Origin: Parvularcula sp.
GTDB taxonomy: Bacteria; Pseudomonadota; Alphaproteobacteria; Caulobacterales; Parvularculaceae
Reading direction: 5' to 3'
DNA: 5,157 bases
Assembly (NCBI GenBank): GCA_003506635.1
Contig: DNZB01000085.1
Span: 631 to 5,787 of the forward strand
In this document: one piece after another, positions 1 through 5,157 of the stretch
How the letters are laid out: each line of letters starts with the position of its first letter
Numbering within the stretch: position 1 is the first letter of the stretch
The notes under the pieces: generated by a model
Database searches by the model: none
Seen by the model: only the letters and a program-made list of their open reading frames with translations
What the model was told of the DNA's origin: nothing
Position numbers and translations under genes: made by a program

Positions 1-260
1 AGCGCGAACGCGTCTTCAAGATGCGGGACAAGGCCGTTGAGCCCGTCCGCCCACAGCGTGCAGTAGCGGCAGGCCTGCCCCATATTATGAATGACGAGCA
101 TCTGCTCGCGCCCGCCAAAGAGCGCCGACAGCGTCGTCTCGCCGCCTTCGGTCTGGAGAGCGTAGTCGCCGATTTCAATCGGCGGCTCCGCCTTGCGCAG
201 GGCGGCGAGCCTTTGCGCCTTTTCCATGATCTCGGCTTCGAGCTTGTCGGCTTCGGTCAT
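1..260 (-). CDS. DUF899 family thioredoxin-like protein (N-terminal part, runs off the left edge)
   Basis: Eighty-six codons are visible, starting with ATG at 260 and continuing past base 1 without a stop. GAGG lies 6 nt upstream of the ATG, which supports this start. The protein opens with a charged helix (about residues 2-25, rich in Glu, Lys and Ala). An extended segment follows, then the stretch VIHNMGQACRYCTLWADG at about residues 55-72, which is characteristic of the DUF899 / AhpC-TSA-like thioredoxin fold. Cys64 and Cys67 form a CxxC pair at the position where thioredoxin-fold proteins carry their redox centre. DUF899 members are presumed cytoplasmic redox proteins, but their substrates are not established. 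No signal peptide is visible. The gene is divergent from the phosphodiesterase gene at 324. Family assignment is fairly firm; a specific function cannot be given. Confidence 0.85.
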   Translation of the reverse strand, partial: MTEADKLEAEIMEKAQRLAALRKAEPPIEIGDYALQTEGGETTLSALFGGREQMLVIHNMGQACRYCTLWADGLNGLVPHLEDAFA

Positions 261-323
261 CGCTTGCCTCGTGGCTTGACTTGCGGGCAGCATAGACCTC
301 GCGCGAGACGAAGGCGAGCGCCG
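261..323. promoter_or_regulatory. Divergent intergenic region with a 10-bp palindrome
   Basis: These 63 bases separate two divergent start codons and must hold both translation-initiation regions and probably both promoters. A perfect 10-bp palindrome, CTCGCGCGAG, lies at 298-307, close to the middle. On the plus strand TTGACT at 276-281 resembles a -35 box, but no good -10 follows at 16-18 nt. On the minus strand TATGCT (294 to 289) resembles a -10 box but has no clear -35. The palindrome could be an operator, or it could be chance in GC-rich DNA. Confidence 0.35.
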
Positions 324-1442
324 ATGCGACGGGTCGTATTTGCGTTGTTGGCGCTGCTCGCGGCATGCGCGTCGCCAAAGGAGACCGCCGTGAAATGGCC
401 GACGCTCGACGGAAAGCCGCCGCTCATCATCGCCCACCGCGGCGCAAGCGGTCACCTCCCCGAACACACGCTCGAAGCCTATGCGCTCGCCATCGACCAA
501 GGCGCCGACGTCATCGAGCCCGATCTCGTCTTCACGAGGGACGGCGTCCTCGTCGCGCGGCACGACCGCAATCTGTCGACCACGACAAATGTCGCCGACA
601 AGCCGGAATTCGCTGCGCGCCGGCGCCCCAACGCCGACCCATCGGGCGAACCGCGCGAGGACTGGTGGGTTGAGGATTTCACGCTCGCGGAGTTGAAGAC
701 TTTACGCGCGCGCCAGCCTTTCCCTGGGCGCTCAAAAGAGCATGACGACAAATTCCTGATCCCGACCTTCGCCGAAATGCTCGCGCTCGTCGCGCGCAAG
801 TCGAAGGCAGCAGGCCGCCCGGTCGGCGTCTATCCGGAAACGAAGCACCCCGCGTTCTTTGCCTCGATCGGCCATGATTTCGAAGTCCCGCTCTTCGCCG
901 CGCTTCAATCCTTCGACGCGGGGCCGGTGTTCATCCAGTCCTTCGAGCCGGAGATTTTGAAGCGCCTTAAAGGCAAGACGACAGCGAAGCTCGTACAGCT
1001 TGTTTACGAGAAGGCGCCCGGCGCCGGTTCGAATATTCTTCTGGAGGAGATTGCTGCGTATGCGGACGGGGTTGGCCCCGACAAGCGGGTGATCATCAAT
1101 CAGCCGCCGGGCGACTTTTCATTTGTTGAAGACGCGCATCTGAAAGGGCTTAGCGTGCACCCTTGGACATTCCGGAACGAAGCGGTGGATCAGCGTGACA
1201 TTACGAAGCTGAGAAAGGCCGCGGTTTGCCGAGAATTCGAATTGAAGGGCGAAGAGTGCGGGCCGATGTTCGTCTCGAAAATGTTTTACCTCCGCGATCC
1301 TTCAGACGGCTTAGGAGATGTCCCGATCGATGCATTGGAAGAGATGCATCAATTTTTCTATTTTGGCGTCGATGGCGTCTTTTCGGATTTTCCCGACACG
1401 GCGGTGAAGACGCGAGCAAGGGCGACGCCGCCTGAGCGGTAG
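324..1442 (+). CDS. Glycerophosphodiester phosphodiesterase, GlpQ-like, predicted lipoprotein
   Basis: The predicted 372-aa enzyme hydrolyses glycerophosphodiesters to sn-glycerol 3-phosphate and an alcohol, supplying carbon and phosphate from lipid headgroups. The N-terminus is a short hydrophobic signal ending in a lipobox, LAAC, with Cys15 as the lipidated residue. Ala follows at +2, which in Gram-negatives suggests outer-membrane sorting. The GDPD fold follows: HRGASG with His38 and Arg39, PEHT at 46-49, Glu65 and Asp67 as metal ligands, His80 as the second catalytic His, YPETK with Glu172, and the closing VDGVFSDFPD at about 349-358. All key residues are present. Its length is close to E. 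coli GlpQ. The frame is open back to base 21, but that extension is antisense to the DUF899 gene and would bury the signal peptide, so ATG 324 is preferred; AAGG lies 9 nt upstream. It is transcribed alone, with no glpT-like transporter nearby. Confidence 0.93.
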   Translation: MRRVVFALLALLAACASPKETAVKWPTLDGKPPLIIAHRGASGHLPEHTLEAYALAIDQGADVIEPDLVFTRDGVLVARHDRNLSTTTNVADKPEFAARRRPNADPSGEPREDWWVEDFTLAELKTLRARQPFPGRSKEHDDKFLIPTFAEMLALVARKSKAAGRPVGVYPETKHPAFFASIGHDFEVPLFAALQSFDAGPVFIQSFEPEILKRLKGKTTAKLVQLVYEKAPGAGSNILLEEIAAYADGVGPDKRVIINQPPGDFSFVEDAHLKGLSVHPWTFRNEAVDQRDITKLRKAAVCREFELKGEECGPMFVSKMFYLRDPSDGLGDVPIDALEEMHQFFYFGVDGVFSDFPDTAVKTRARATPPER

Positions 1443-1443
1443 A

Positions 1444-1486
1444 CGCCGCGGAAGACGGGGGCGTCATCGTCCGCGGCGCCGTCTTC
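1444..1486 (+). terminator. Possible terminator or structured 3' end after the phosphodiesterase gene
   Basis: One base after the stop codon lie two overlapping inverted repeats. A 9-bp stem pairs 1444-1452 with 1470-1478 (CGCCGCGGA / TCCGCGGCG). An 8-bp stem pairs 1451-1458 with 1479-1486 (GAAGACGG / CCGTCTTC). They share two bases and interleave, so they would be alternative folds. No T-tract follows, so this is not a classical intrinsic terminator. It may only slow polymerase or protect the transcript end. Confidence 0.3.
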
Positions 1487-1647
1487 ATCGCATTTGCGCG
1501 GCCGGGCGTTCCGGCACTGCGCGCGGGACCGCCTCAAGAGCGATGCCGCGGCGCGATTTCCTCCGCCGCGTCAAAAATAATTTCGACGGATTTTCCGGCG
1601 CGGTTCGTTTATGCTTCCCGGCGGGGGCGATGAGGGATTCGATTGTC

Positions 1648-2349
1648 ATGAAAGCTCCATGGGTCGCGCTCGCCTTGGCGGCGCTCGCCGCCGTCCGCCC
1701 CGCTTTGGCGCAACCGGCGCCGCCGCCGGGCGCGCCGCCAATCGACCCGGCGGAAAGCGAGCGCCCGGCTGAAGAACCGGCCGTTCATCAGGACGGCGCC
1801 GGGCGCCTCACCGCTTTTGCTCGCCGGACGCGGGAGGAAAAGGGCTGCGCGGCCGCCGCGCCCGCGTTCCGTGTCGTCGCCGCGATGGGCGAGGGCAACG
1901 ACGCCGCGCAGCACGAGCTCGCCGAATGTCTTCTTGAAATGCAAGGAGCGACACCGACCGAAACCGCGCTCTTCCGCGAAGAGGCGCGGTTCTGGCTGAC
2001 GCGCGCGGCCTATGCCGGCAATGCGCGCGCGCAGCGCCGCCTTGTCCTCGACATGGCCGCGCCGGCGAACGCGATGCACGATCCGAAAGCGGCGCTGCAA
2101 TGGGCGCTTGTCTATGAAAAGAATCCGACGGCCGACCTCTACGGCTATAAGGAGTTGCCGAAGACGCTGGTTCCGGGCCTCAGGGCGGCTCTGGCGCCCG
2201 AAGCGGTCGCCGAGGCTGAGGCCTTCGCGGCGCGCTTCACGCCGCTGGCGCTCGCAAAATACGAGGCGCCGACAGCCGAAAAAGGCAAACGCCCGAAAGG
2301 CGTCCGCGGCGAGGCTCGCCGCCGGCCGGGGATCGCCGGCGCCTTTTGA
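1648..2349 (+). CDS. Secreted protein with Sel1/TPR-like helical repeats, function unknown
   Basis: The product is 233 aa. Residues 1-21 form a Sec signal peptide (MKAPW followed by an Ala/Leu core) ending in ALA before Gln22, a good signal peptidase I site, so the protein is probably periplasmic. A proline-rich linker (about 22-45) follows. An alpha-helical region at about 60-160 carries Sel1-like spacing, for example ARFWLTRAAYAGNARAQRRL near 113-132 and DPKAALQWALVYEKNP near 145-160. Sel1 and TPR repeats generally mediate protein-protein contacts. Cys67 and Cys94 are the only two mature cysteines and could form a disulfide. The tail is basic (KGKRPKGVRGEARRRP). The frame is open from 1543, but ATG 1648 fits best: it opens directly into the signal peptide, and GAGGGA lies 10 nt upstream. 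The gene stands alone and is convergent with the winged-helix gene. No specific role can be assigned. Confidence 0.75.
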   Translation: MKAPWVALALAALAAVRPALAQPAPPPGAPPIDPAESERPAEEPAVHQDGAGRLTAFARRTREEKGCAAAAPAFRVVAAMGEGNDAAQHELAECLLEMQGATPTETALFREEARFWLTRAAYAGNARAQRRLVLDMAAPANAMHDPKAALQWALVYEKNPTADLYGYKELPKTLVPGLRAALAPEAVAEAEAFAARFTPLALAKYEAPTAEKGKRPKGVRGEARRRPGIAGAF

Positions 2350-2354
2350 TTTTT
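2320..2354 (+). terminator. Intrinsic terminator overlapping the stop of the Sel1-like gene
   Basis: A perfect 7-bp GC stem (CGCCGGC at 2320-2326 with GCCGGCG at 2335-2341) encloses an 8-nt loop. After two C residues it is followed by TTTTGATTTTT at 2344-2354. The hairpin lies inside the last codons of the gene and the T-tract spans the TGA stop. It serves the plus strand only: read on the minus strand the hairpin has no T-tract. Confidence 0.5.
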
Positions 2355-2359
2355 CGACG

Positions 2360-2686
2360 TCATTCCCCGCCGGCCGGTTTCAGCGCCAGCATCGTCTCAA
2401 GTCCCTTGAGATAGGCGATCCACGCCTCGCGACCCGCCGGCGACATTCTGAGAATTGTCTGCGGCTTGCGCCCGACGAAACGCTTTTCAACGTCGATATA
2501 ACCAGCCTCTTCCAGCTTTCGAAGGTGCGTCGCCAGATTGCCGTCGGTGCCCCCGACATGCGCCTTCAATTCGTTGAAGTCGGCCGCCATCGCCCCGGAC
2601 AGATACGCCATCACAGCAAGACGCACCCGTCCATGGATGACATCGTCAATCCGGCGATAGTCGAAGCCGGAGGCTTCGTCAGTCAT
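2360..2686 (-). CDS. Winged-helix transcriptional regulator (HTH_34-like, MarR/ArsR fold)
   Basis: This 108-aa protein is almost entirely one winged helix-turn-helix domain. Helices begin at about residue 10 (DYRRIDDVIHGRVRLAVMAYL). The motif ADFNELKAHVGGTDGNLATH leads into the recognition helix NLATHLRKLEEAGYI at about 50-64. The beta-wing is VEKRFVGRKPQTILRMSPAG at about 66-85, and a C-terminal helix is likely for dimerisation. Small proteins of this kind are one-component DNA-binding regulators; no extra ligand domain is visible. It is the last gene of a three-gene operon, overlapping the membrane-protein gene by 8 bases. AAGGA lies 7 nt before its ATG, inside the upstream gene. The natural target to test is the operon promoter near 3861-3894, where palindromic boxes occur; that link is inference. 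Confidence 0.88.
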   Translation of the reverse strand: MTDEASGFDYRRIDDVIHGRVRLAVMAYLSGAMAADFNELKAHVGGTDGNLATHLRKLEEAGYIDVEKRFVGRKPQTILRMSPAGREAWIAYLKGLETMLALKPAGGE

Positions 2687-3386
2687 CGGACTTTCCTTGC
2701 GCGCGCCGCATCATCAGGACGCCGGGCAGAACCAGACTGGTGATCACGCCTGCGGCCGCGATCAAATGCTGAATGGGCGTCCCCGCCGTCACCACCGTCG
2801 CCGCCATCGCGGCGAAGGAGAGCCGCGAAAAATTGCGCAGCCATGGCGCCTGCGCGGCTGCGGCGGAAGCTTCCATCGCGATCGCATAGACCCCGAAGCT
2901 CGCCGGGGTGAACATTGCAAATCCGGCGGCGATCCAGCGGCCGCGCTCGCCGCCGCTGGCGTCGGCGTCAAAAGGCGACGCAAGGCCGGCGGCAAAAAGC
3001 GTGACCGCGAAAACGCCAAGAAACTGCCCCGCGGCGCGCCAGACCGCCCCGGATACGGTGTTGCCGACGCCGGCGGCGCCGGGGTGCGTCAGGCGGGCGG
3101 CCCTGAAGCGCGATGAAACAAGCGCGGCAGCGCCTGTCAGCGCAAACCACGAAACTGGAATCGCCCATGGCGACAGGTCGAGGAGCCTGACGACGATCGC
3201 CCATTGGACGAGCAGGGCGGCGGCGACCGCCAGTCCCCAGATGACATAGATTTCCCCGCCAAGCAGCGGCGCGCGCCGGCCGGCCTCGGCAAGGGTGCGC
3301 GCCGCCTTGAGGTCGTCGGCGGCGCGGCGGCGCAGATCATCCTCATGCACCTGCGCCGCTGTCTCGTTGGCGTGATCCTTGGTCAT
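2679..3386 (-). CDS. Multi-pass inner-membrane protein, operon partner of the winged-helix regulator
   Basis: This 235-aa protein has a charged, probably cytoplasmic N-terminus (about 1-40, rich in Asp, Glu, Arg and His). Five to six hydrophobic segments follow at about 44-66, 74-92, 117-137, 150-170, 186-202 and 205-226, and it ends in the charged tail RRAQGKSDD. No catalytic motif was recognised and I do not name a family. An in-frame TTG stands just before, but ATG at 3386 is the better start because it forms a TGATG junction with the stop of the DUF2141 gene (1-base overlap), typical of translational coupling. It overlaps the downstream regulator by 8 bases. Small winged-helix regulators encoded next to membrane proteins often act together, so it may sense or relay an envelope signal. 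That role is inferred from context only. Confidence 0.85.
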   Translation of the reverse strand: MTKDHANETAAQVHEDDLRRRAADDLKAARTLAEAGRRAPLLGGEIYVIWGLAVAAALLVQWAIVVRLLDLSPWAIPVSWFALTGAAALVSSRFRAARLTHPGAAGVGNTVSGAVWRAAGQFLGVFAVTLFAAGLASPFDADASGGERGRWIAAGFAMFTPASFGVYAIAMEASAAAAQAPWLRNFSRLSFAAMAATVVTAGTPIQHLIAAAGVITSLVLPGVLMMRRAQGKSDD

Positions 3387-3817
3387 CAATCCGCGTAGAT
3401 CATATCGACGTCGATCGCGATGCTGGCGTCTTCCTTCTTGAAGCTGACCTGATCAAAGGTCGGCGCGCCTCGCAAGGACGCCCCGTCGATCATCGCCCAG
3501 CCGTCAATCGGCTTGCCGTCGGGTCCCATGTCGAAAACGCCGTCGCCATCGATGTCATGCCAGACCGAAACGGAATATTCGCCCGGCGCGACGCCATGCA
3601 GCGTGACGGAAACAGCGCCGGGCGCCGGCGAGGCGACGATCTCGCCATAGCTGCCAGCGTTCTGCATGAACTGCTCGCGGGTCTGCAAGCCGACATAGAG
3701 CGGGCCATTGGCGGCGCGAACGCCGCTGACGGTCACCCGGACATCACCCGCAAAGGCGGGAAGTCCTGTCAGGAATACGGCCAGAGCGGCGGCGCTGGCG
3801 GCGAATGCGTGGGTCAT
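3386..3817 (-). CDS. Secreted DUF2141 family protein
   Basis: The product is 143 aa. Residues 1-23 are a Sec signal peptide ending in AFA before Gly24, so the mature protein should be periplasmic or secreted at about 120 aa. The rest is beta-rich and matches the DUF2141 pattern: a VRVTVSGVRAANGPLYVGL strand pair near 26-44, then GEYSVSVWHDIDGDGVFD at about 79-96. The DxDGDG segment (Asp88, Asp90, Asp92) looks like a calcium-binding loop and is characteristic of this family, whose biochemical role is unknown. The start is well supported: AAGGAG lies 10 nt upstream of ATG 3817. It is the first gene of the operon and its stop overlaps the start of the membrane-protein gene. Family assignment is good; function is open. 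Confidence 0.9.
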   Translation of the reverse strand: MTHAFAASAAALAVFLTGLPAFAGDVRVTVSGVRAANGPLYVGLQTREQFMQNAGSYGEIVASPAPGAVSVTLHGVAPGEYSVSVWHDIDGDGVFDMGPDGKPIDGWAMIDGASLRGAPTFDQVSFKKEDASIAIDVDMIYAD

Positions 3818-3860
3818 CAGCTGTTTTCTCCTTTTTTGGGCGGGCCCGGTTAGGTCCGCA

Positions 3861-3889
3861 CAATGTACTTTGTAAAAAAAAGTGCTTTT
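3861..3889. promoter_or_regulatory. Two quasi-palindromic operator-like boxes
   Basis: Box 1 at 3861-3872 reads CAATGTACTTTG on the plus strand; it equals its reverse complement at 10 of 12 positions. Box 2 at 3878-3889 reads AAAAGTGCTTTT and is also symmetric at 10 of 12. Both share a core of the form AnGTRCTTT, and their centres are 17 bp apart, joined by an A-run. Box 2 abuts the -35 element and box 1 covers the expected -10, so a protein bound here would block RNA polymerase. The operon's own winged-helix protein is the obvious candidate, by inference. Confidence 0.5.
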
Positions 3890-3894
3890 GTCAA
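3866..3894 (-). promoter_or_regulatory. Promoter of the DUF2141-membrane protein-regulator operon
   Basis: A perfect -35 hexamer TTGACA lies on the minus strand at 3894-3889. The -10 is less clear: AAAGTA (3871-3866) has the usual 17-nt spacing but poor sequence, while TACAAA (3874-3869) fits better at only 14 nt. The sub-optimal -10 may mean regulated expression. The leader to ATG 3817 is about 40-50 nt and contains the strong ribosome binding site AAGGAG at 3833-3828. Confidence 0.55.
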
Positions 3895-3940
3895 GCCCAA
3901 TTGCAAAGACGCCCTATGCGGACGGTCAAATGGGCACCCC

Positions 3941-4770
3941 TCAGGGCTTTGGGCGGAACAGCCAGACCATTCCCTGTCGGTAGACCTCGCCAAGCGAAGC
4001 GGCGTGGACGCCGTTCTCGATCGTCACCGTTTTAGCGACCATGGTTTTTCCGGCGCCGCGTCCCAATGAGCGAACCATTTGAGGGCCGGCGCGCGATATT
4101 CAGGCCGGTCGCGTTCGCCGCTGGCGTAGAAGAGCTTGAGGTCATCGCGCGCCGCCGCGGGCGGCGGCCCGAAGAATATTTCCTCGCCGGGCGTGAGGCT
4201 CGCATTGCTGACGATGCGGCCCCAGAAAAGATCAGGCGCGGTGAGCGCCGAATATAGAACGAATGCGCCGCCGCGCGACTGGCCGACGAGAATGCGCCGC
4301 GAAGGGTCGCTGCGGTAGCGCCTTTCGATCTCCGGAATGAGCTCGTCGGCGAGAAACCGCTGGAACGCCGCCGCTCCGCTTCCGGGCGCAACGGCTGCCG
4401 GCGGGCGGAAGTCGACATGGCGCATGTTTCCCATTTTTCGGTCGAATGAACCATAAGCGATACCAATGATAATCGCCGGGGGCACAGGCTCGTCAAACGC
4501 GACGAAAAGATGCGTCGGCGCGAGCAGCGGATAGGTCGAATCCCCGTCGAGCAGATAAACCGCCGGATAGGTCGCCGCCGGGTCATACCCCTCGGGAAGC
4601 TTCACATAGATGTGGAGCGCACGCCCGAGCGCCGCTGATTCCCAGCGAAAATAATCGCCGTCGATGGCGGCGAGCAGCGGCGGCGCGGGCGAGGTCTGCG
4701 ACGTTGAAGCGCATGCGGCGCAGAAGAGGGCGACCACAGCGGCGATAACTCGCGTCATTTTATCAGCCAC
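3941..4770 (-). pseudogene. Alpha/beta-hydrolase esterase (esterase D/IroE-like) with a one-base frameshift near its end
   Basis: The frame is open to TGA at 4024-4026. The fold matches the PF00756 putative esterases: YPAVYLLDGDSTYP, then LVGQSRGGAF with nucleophile Ser165, and LKLFYASGERD, where Glu219 or Asp221 could be the acid. That reading lacks a catalytic His. One frame over, directly after SLK, comes TVTIENGVHAASLGEVYRQG and on to WLFRPKP, ending at TGA 3941-3943. This is the expected esterase C-terminus with the catalytic His (256 in the restored protein). Adding one A to the A4 run at 4030-4033 joins the frames into 276 aa. The N-terminus is a hydrophobic signal ending CAAC, a possible lipobox with an unusual Cys at -3. 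I chose GTG 4770 because GGGAGG lies 5 nt upstream; ATG 4758 and ATG 4803 are alternatives. It may be a recent pseudogene, a sequencing error, or a slippage site. Confidence 0.8.
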
Positions 4771-4775
4771 CAACA

Positions 4776-4781
4776 CCTCCC
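4776..4781 (-). promoter_or_regulatory. Ribosome binding site that favours GTG 4770 for the esterase
   Basis: GGGAGG on the minus strand ends 5 nt before an in-frame GTG at 4770. It is 17 nt from the next ATG (4758), too far to serve it well, and it lies inside the frame opened by ATG 4803. This makes GTG the better start, giving a short MADK lead before the hydrophobic signal. Confidence 0.5.
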
Positions 4782-4810
4782 TCGCGGTTCGAGACCCCAC
4801 CATAACGCGA

Positions 4811-4850
4811 AAGCAAAGAAAAAACCGCCCCGCGATTTCCCGCGGGGCGG
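4811..4850 (-). terminator. aceA: Strong intrinsic terminator of the isocitrate lyase gene
   Basis: A perfect 10-bp GC-rich stem (CCGCCCCGCG at 4825-4834 with CGCGGGGCGG at 4841-4850) closes a 6-nt loop. On the minus strand it is followed by TTTTTTCTTTGCTT (4824 to 4811). It lies 46 nt past the aceA stop codon and separates aceA from the esterase gene, which therefore probably has its own promoter. Confidence 0.93.
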
Positions 4851-4896
4851 CTCGGCCTTCGTTTCCTCCCTGGAACCTCGGGCCTTCGAGGCGGTC

Positions 4897-5157
4897 TTAT
4901 TCCGCCGCCTTGAACTGCGCCGTCTCGGTCGATTCCGACATCGCCGTCGTCGAGGACTGGCCGCCGGAGAGCGTCACCGCGACGAGGTCGAAATAGCCCG
5001 TTCCAACTTCGCGCTGGTGGCGCGTCGCTTCATAGCCGATCTTCTCGGCGGCGAACTCCGCCTGCTGAAGCTCCGAATAGGCCGCCATGCCGCGGTCCTT
5101 GTAGCCGTGCGCGAGCGTGTACATGCCGTAATTAAGGGCGTGGAAGCCCGCGAGCGT
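4897..5157 (-). CDS. aceA: Isocitrate lyase, C-terminal part (runs off the right edge)
   Basis: The last 86 codons and the TAA stop of isocitrate lyase are visible. The enzyme cleaves isocitrate to glyoxylate and succinate in the cytoplasm, the first step of the glyoxylate shunt that allows growth on acetate and fatty acids. Recognition rests on several conserved C-terminal blocks: TLAGFHALNYGMY at the edge of the window, then LQQAEFAAEKIGYEATRHQR, EVGTGYFDLV, and GGQSSTTAMSESTETAQF. The E. coli enzyme has the equivalent HQQEVGTGYFDKV and TGSTEESQF blocks in the same order. The catalytic Cys motif (KKCGH-type) lies outside the window. The C-terminus carries four extra residues, KAAE. The frame is open to the window edge and the gene ends before a strong terminator. 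Confidence 0.96.
   Translation of the reverse strand, partial: TLAGFHALNYGMYTLAHGYKDRGMAAYSELQQAEFAAEKIGYEATRHQREVGTGYFDLVAVTLSGGQSSTTAMSESTETAQFKAAE

Noticed and set aside
21..323. N-terminal extension of the phosphodiesterase frame back to an ATG at 21
   Set aside because: It is antisense to the well-supported DUF899 gene and would place 101 residues before an obvious lipoprotein signal.
1444..1486. True H-type pseudoknot
   Set aside because: The linkers crossing the stems would have zero length, which is sterically implausible with a 9-bp stem.
1543..1647. Earlier start of the Sel1-like protein
   Set aside because: The added 35 residues precede a complete signal peptide, and the stretch includes an AT-rich, promoter-like patch (1571-1615); ATG 1648 has a ribosome binding site.
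1609..2100. Minus-strand open frame of 163 codons
   Set aside because: It is antisense to the Sel1-like gene and Arg-rich, with no domain or ribosome binding site seen.
2012..2743. Long plus-strand open frame (243 codons)
   Set aside because: It overlaps the Sel1-like gene in another frame and the winged-helix gene on the other strand; its product is Arg-rich with no recognisable domain, as expected of a GC-rich shadow frame.
3387..3389. TTG as start of the membrane protein
   Set aside because: The adjacent ATG at 3386 forms a TGATG coupling junction and is the normal start.
3805..4069. Short plus-strand open frames in the region upstream of the DUF2141 gene
   Set aside because: They cross the minus-strand promoter and the coding tail of the frameshifted esterase, and show no conserved features.

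Overview
This 5.2-kb window is GC-rich bacterial chromosome. The gene content points to an alphaproteobacterium: an isocitrate lyase with an alphaproteobacterial-looking C-terminus, a GlpQ-like phosphodiesterase made as a lipoprotein, and a DUF2141 / winged-helix operon. The order cannot be fixed from this sequence alone. No RNA gene, insertion sequence, phage gene or CRISPR array was seen.

Layout, left to right. (1) 1-260, minus: the N-terminal part of a DUF899 thioredoxin-like protein that runs off the left edge. (2) 324-1442, plus: a glycerophosphodiester phosphodiesterase with a lipoprotein signal, divergent from the first gene across a 63-bp gap. (3) 1648-2349, plus: a secreted protein with Sel1/TPR-like helical repeats, ending in a hairpin plus T-tract. 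(4) 3817 down to 2360, minus: a tightly coupled three-gene operon of a secreted DUF2141 protein, a multi-pass membrane protein and a small winged-helix regulator. The genes overlap by 1 and 8 bases. Two palindrome-like boxes, 17 bp centre to centre, lie across the operon promoter and are candidate operators. (5) 4770 down to 3941, minus: an alpha/beta-hydrolase esterase broken by a one-base deletion in an A-run. The lost tail, with the catalytic His, is intact in the neighbouring frame. (6) 4897-5157, minus: the C-terminus of isocitrate lyase (aceA), followed by a textbook intrinsic terminator.

Most of the window is ordinary housekeeping and cell-envelope content. Four of the products appear to be exported (two putative lipoproteins and two SPase I substrates). 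The two observations most worth pursuing are the frameshifted esterase and the operator-like boxes in front of the DUF2141-membrane protein-regulator operon. I infer that the operon is autoregulated by its own last gene. I did not find convincing evidence of a wholly new system.
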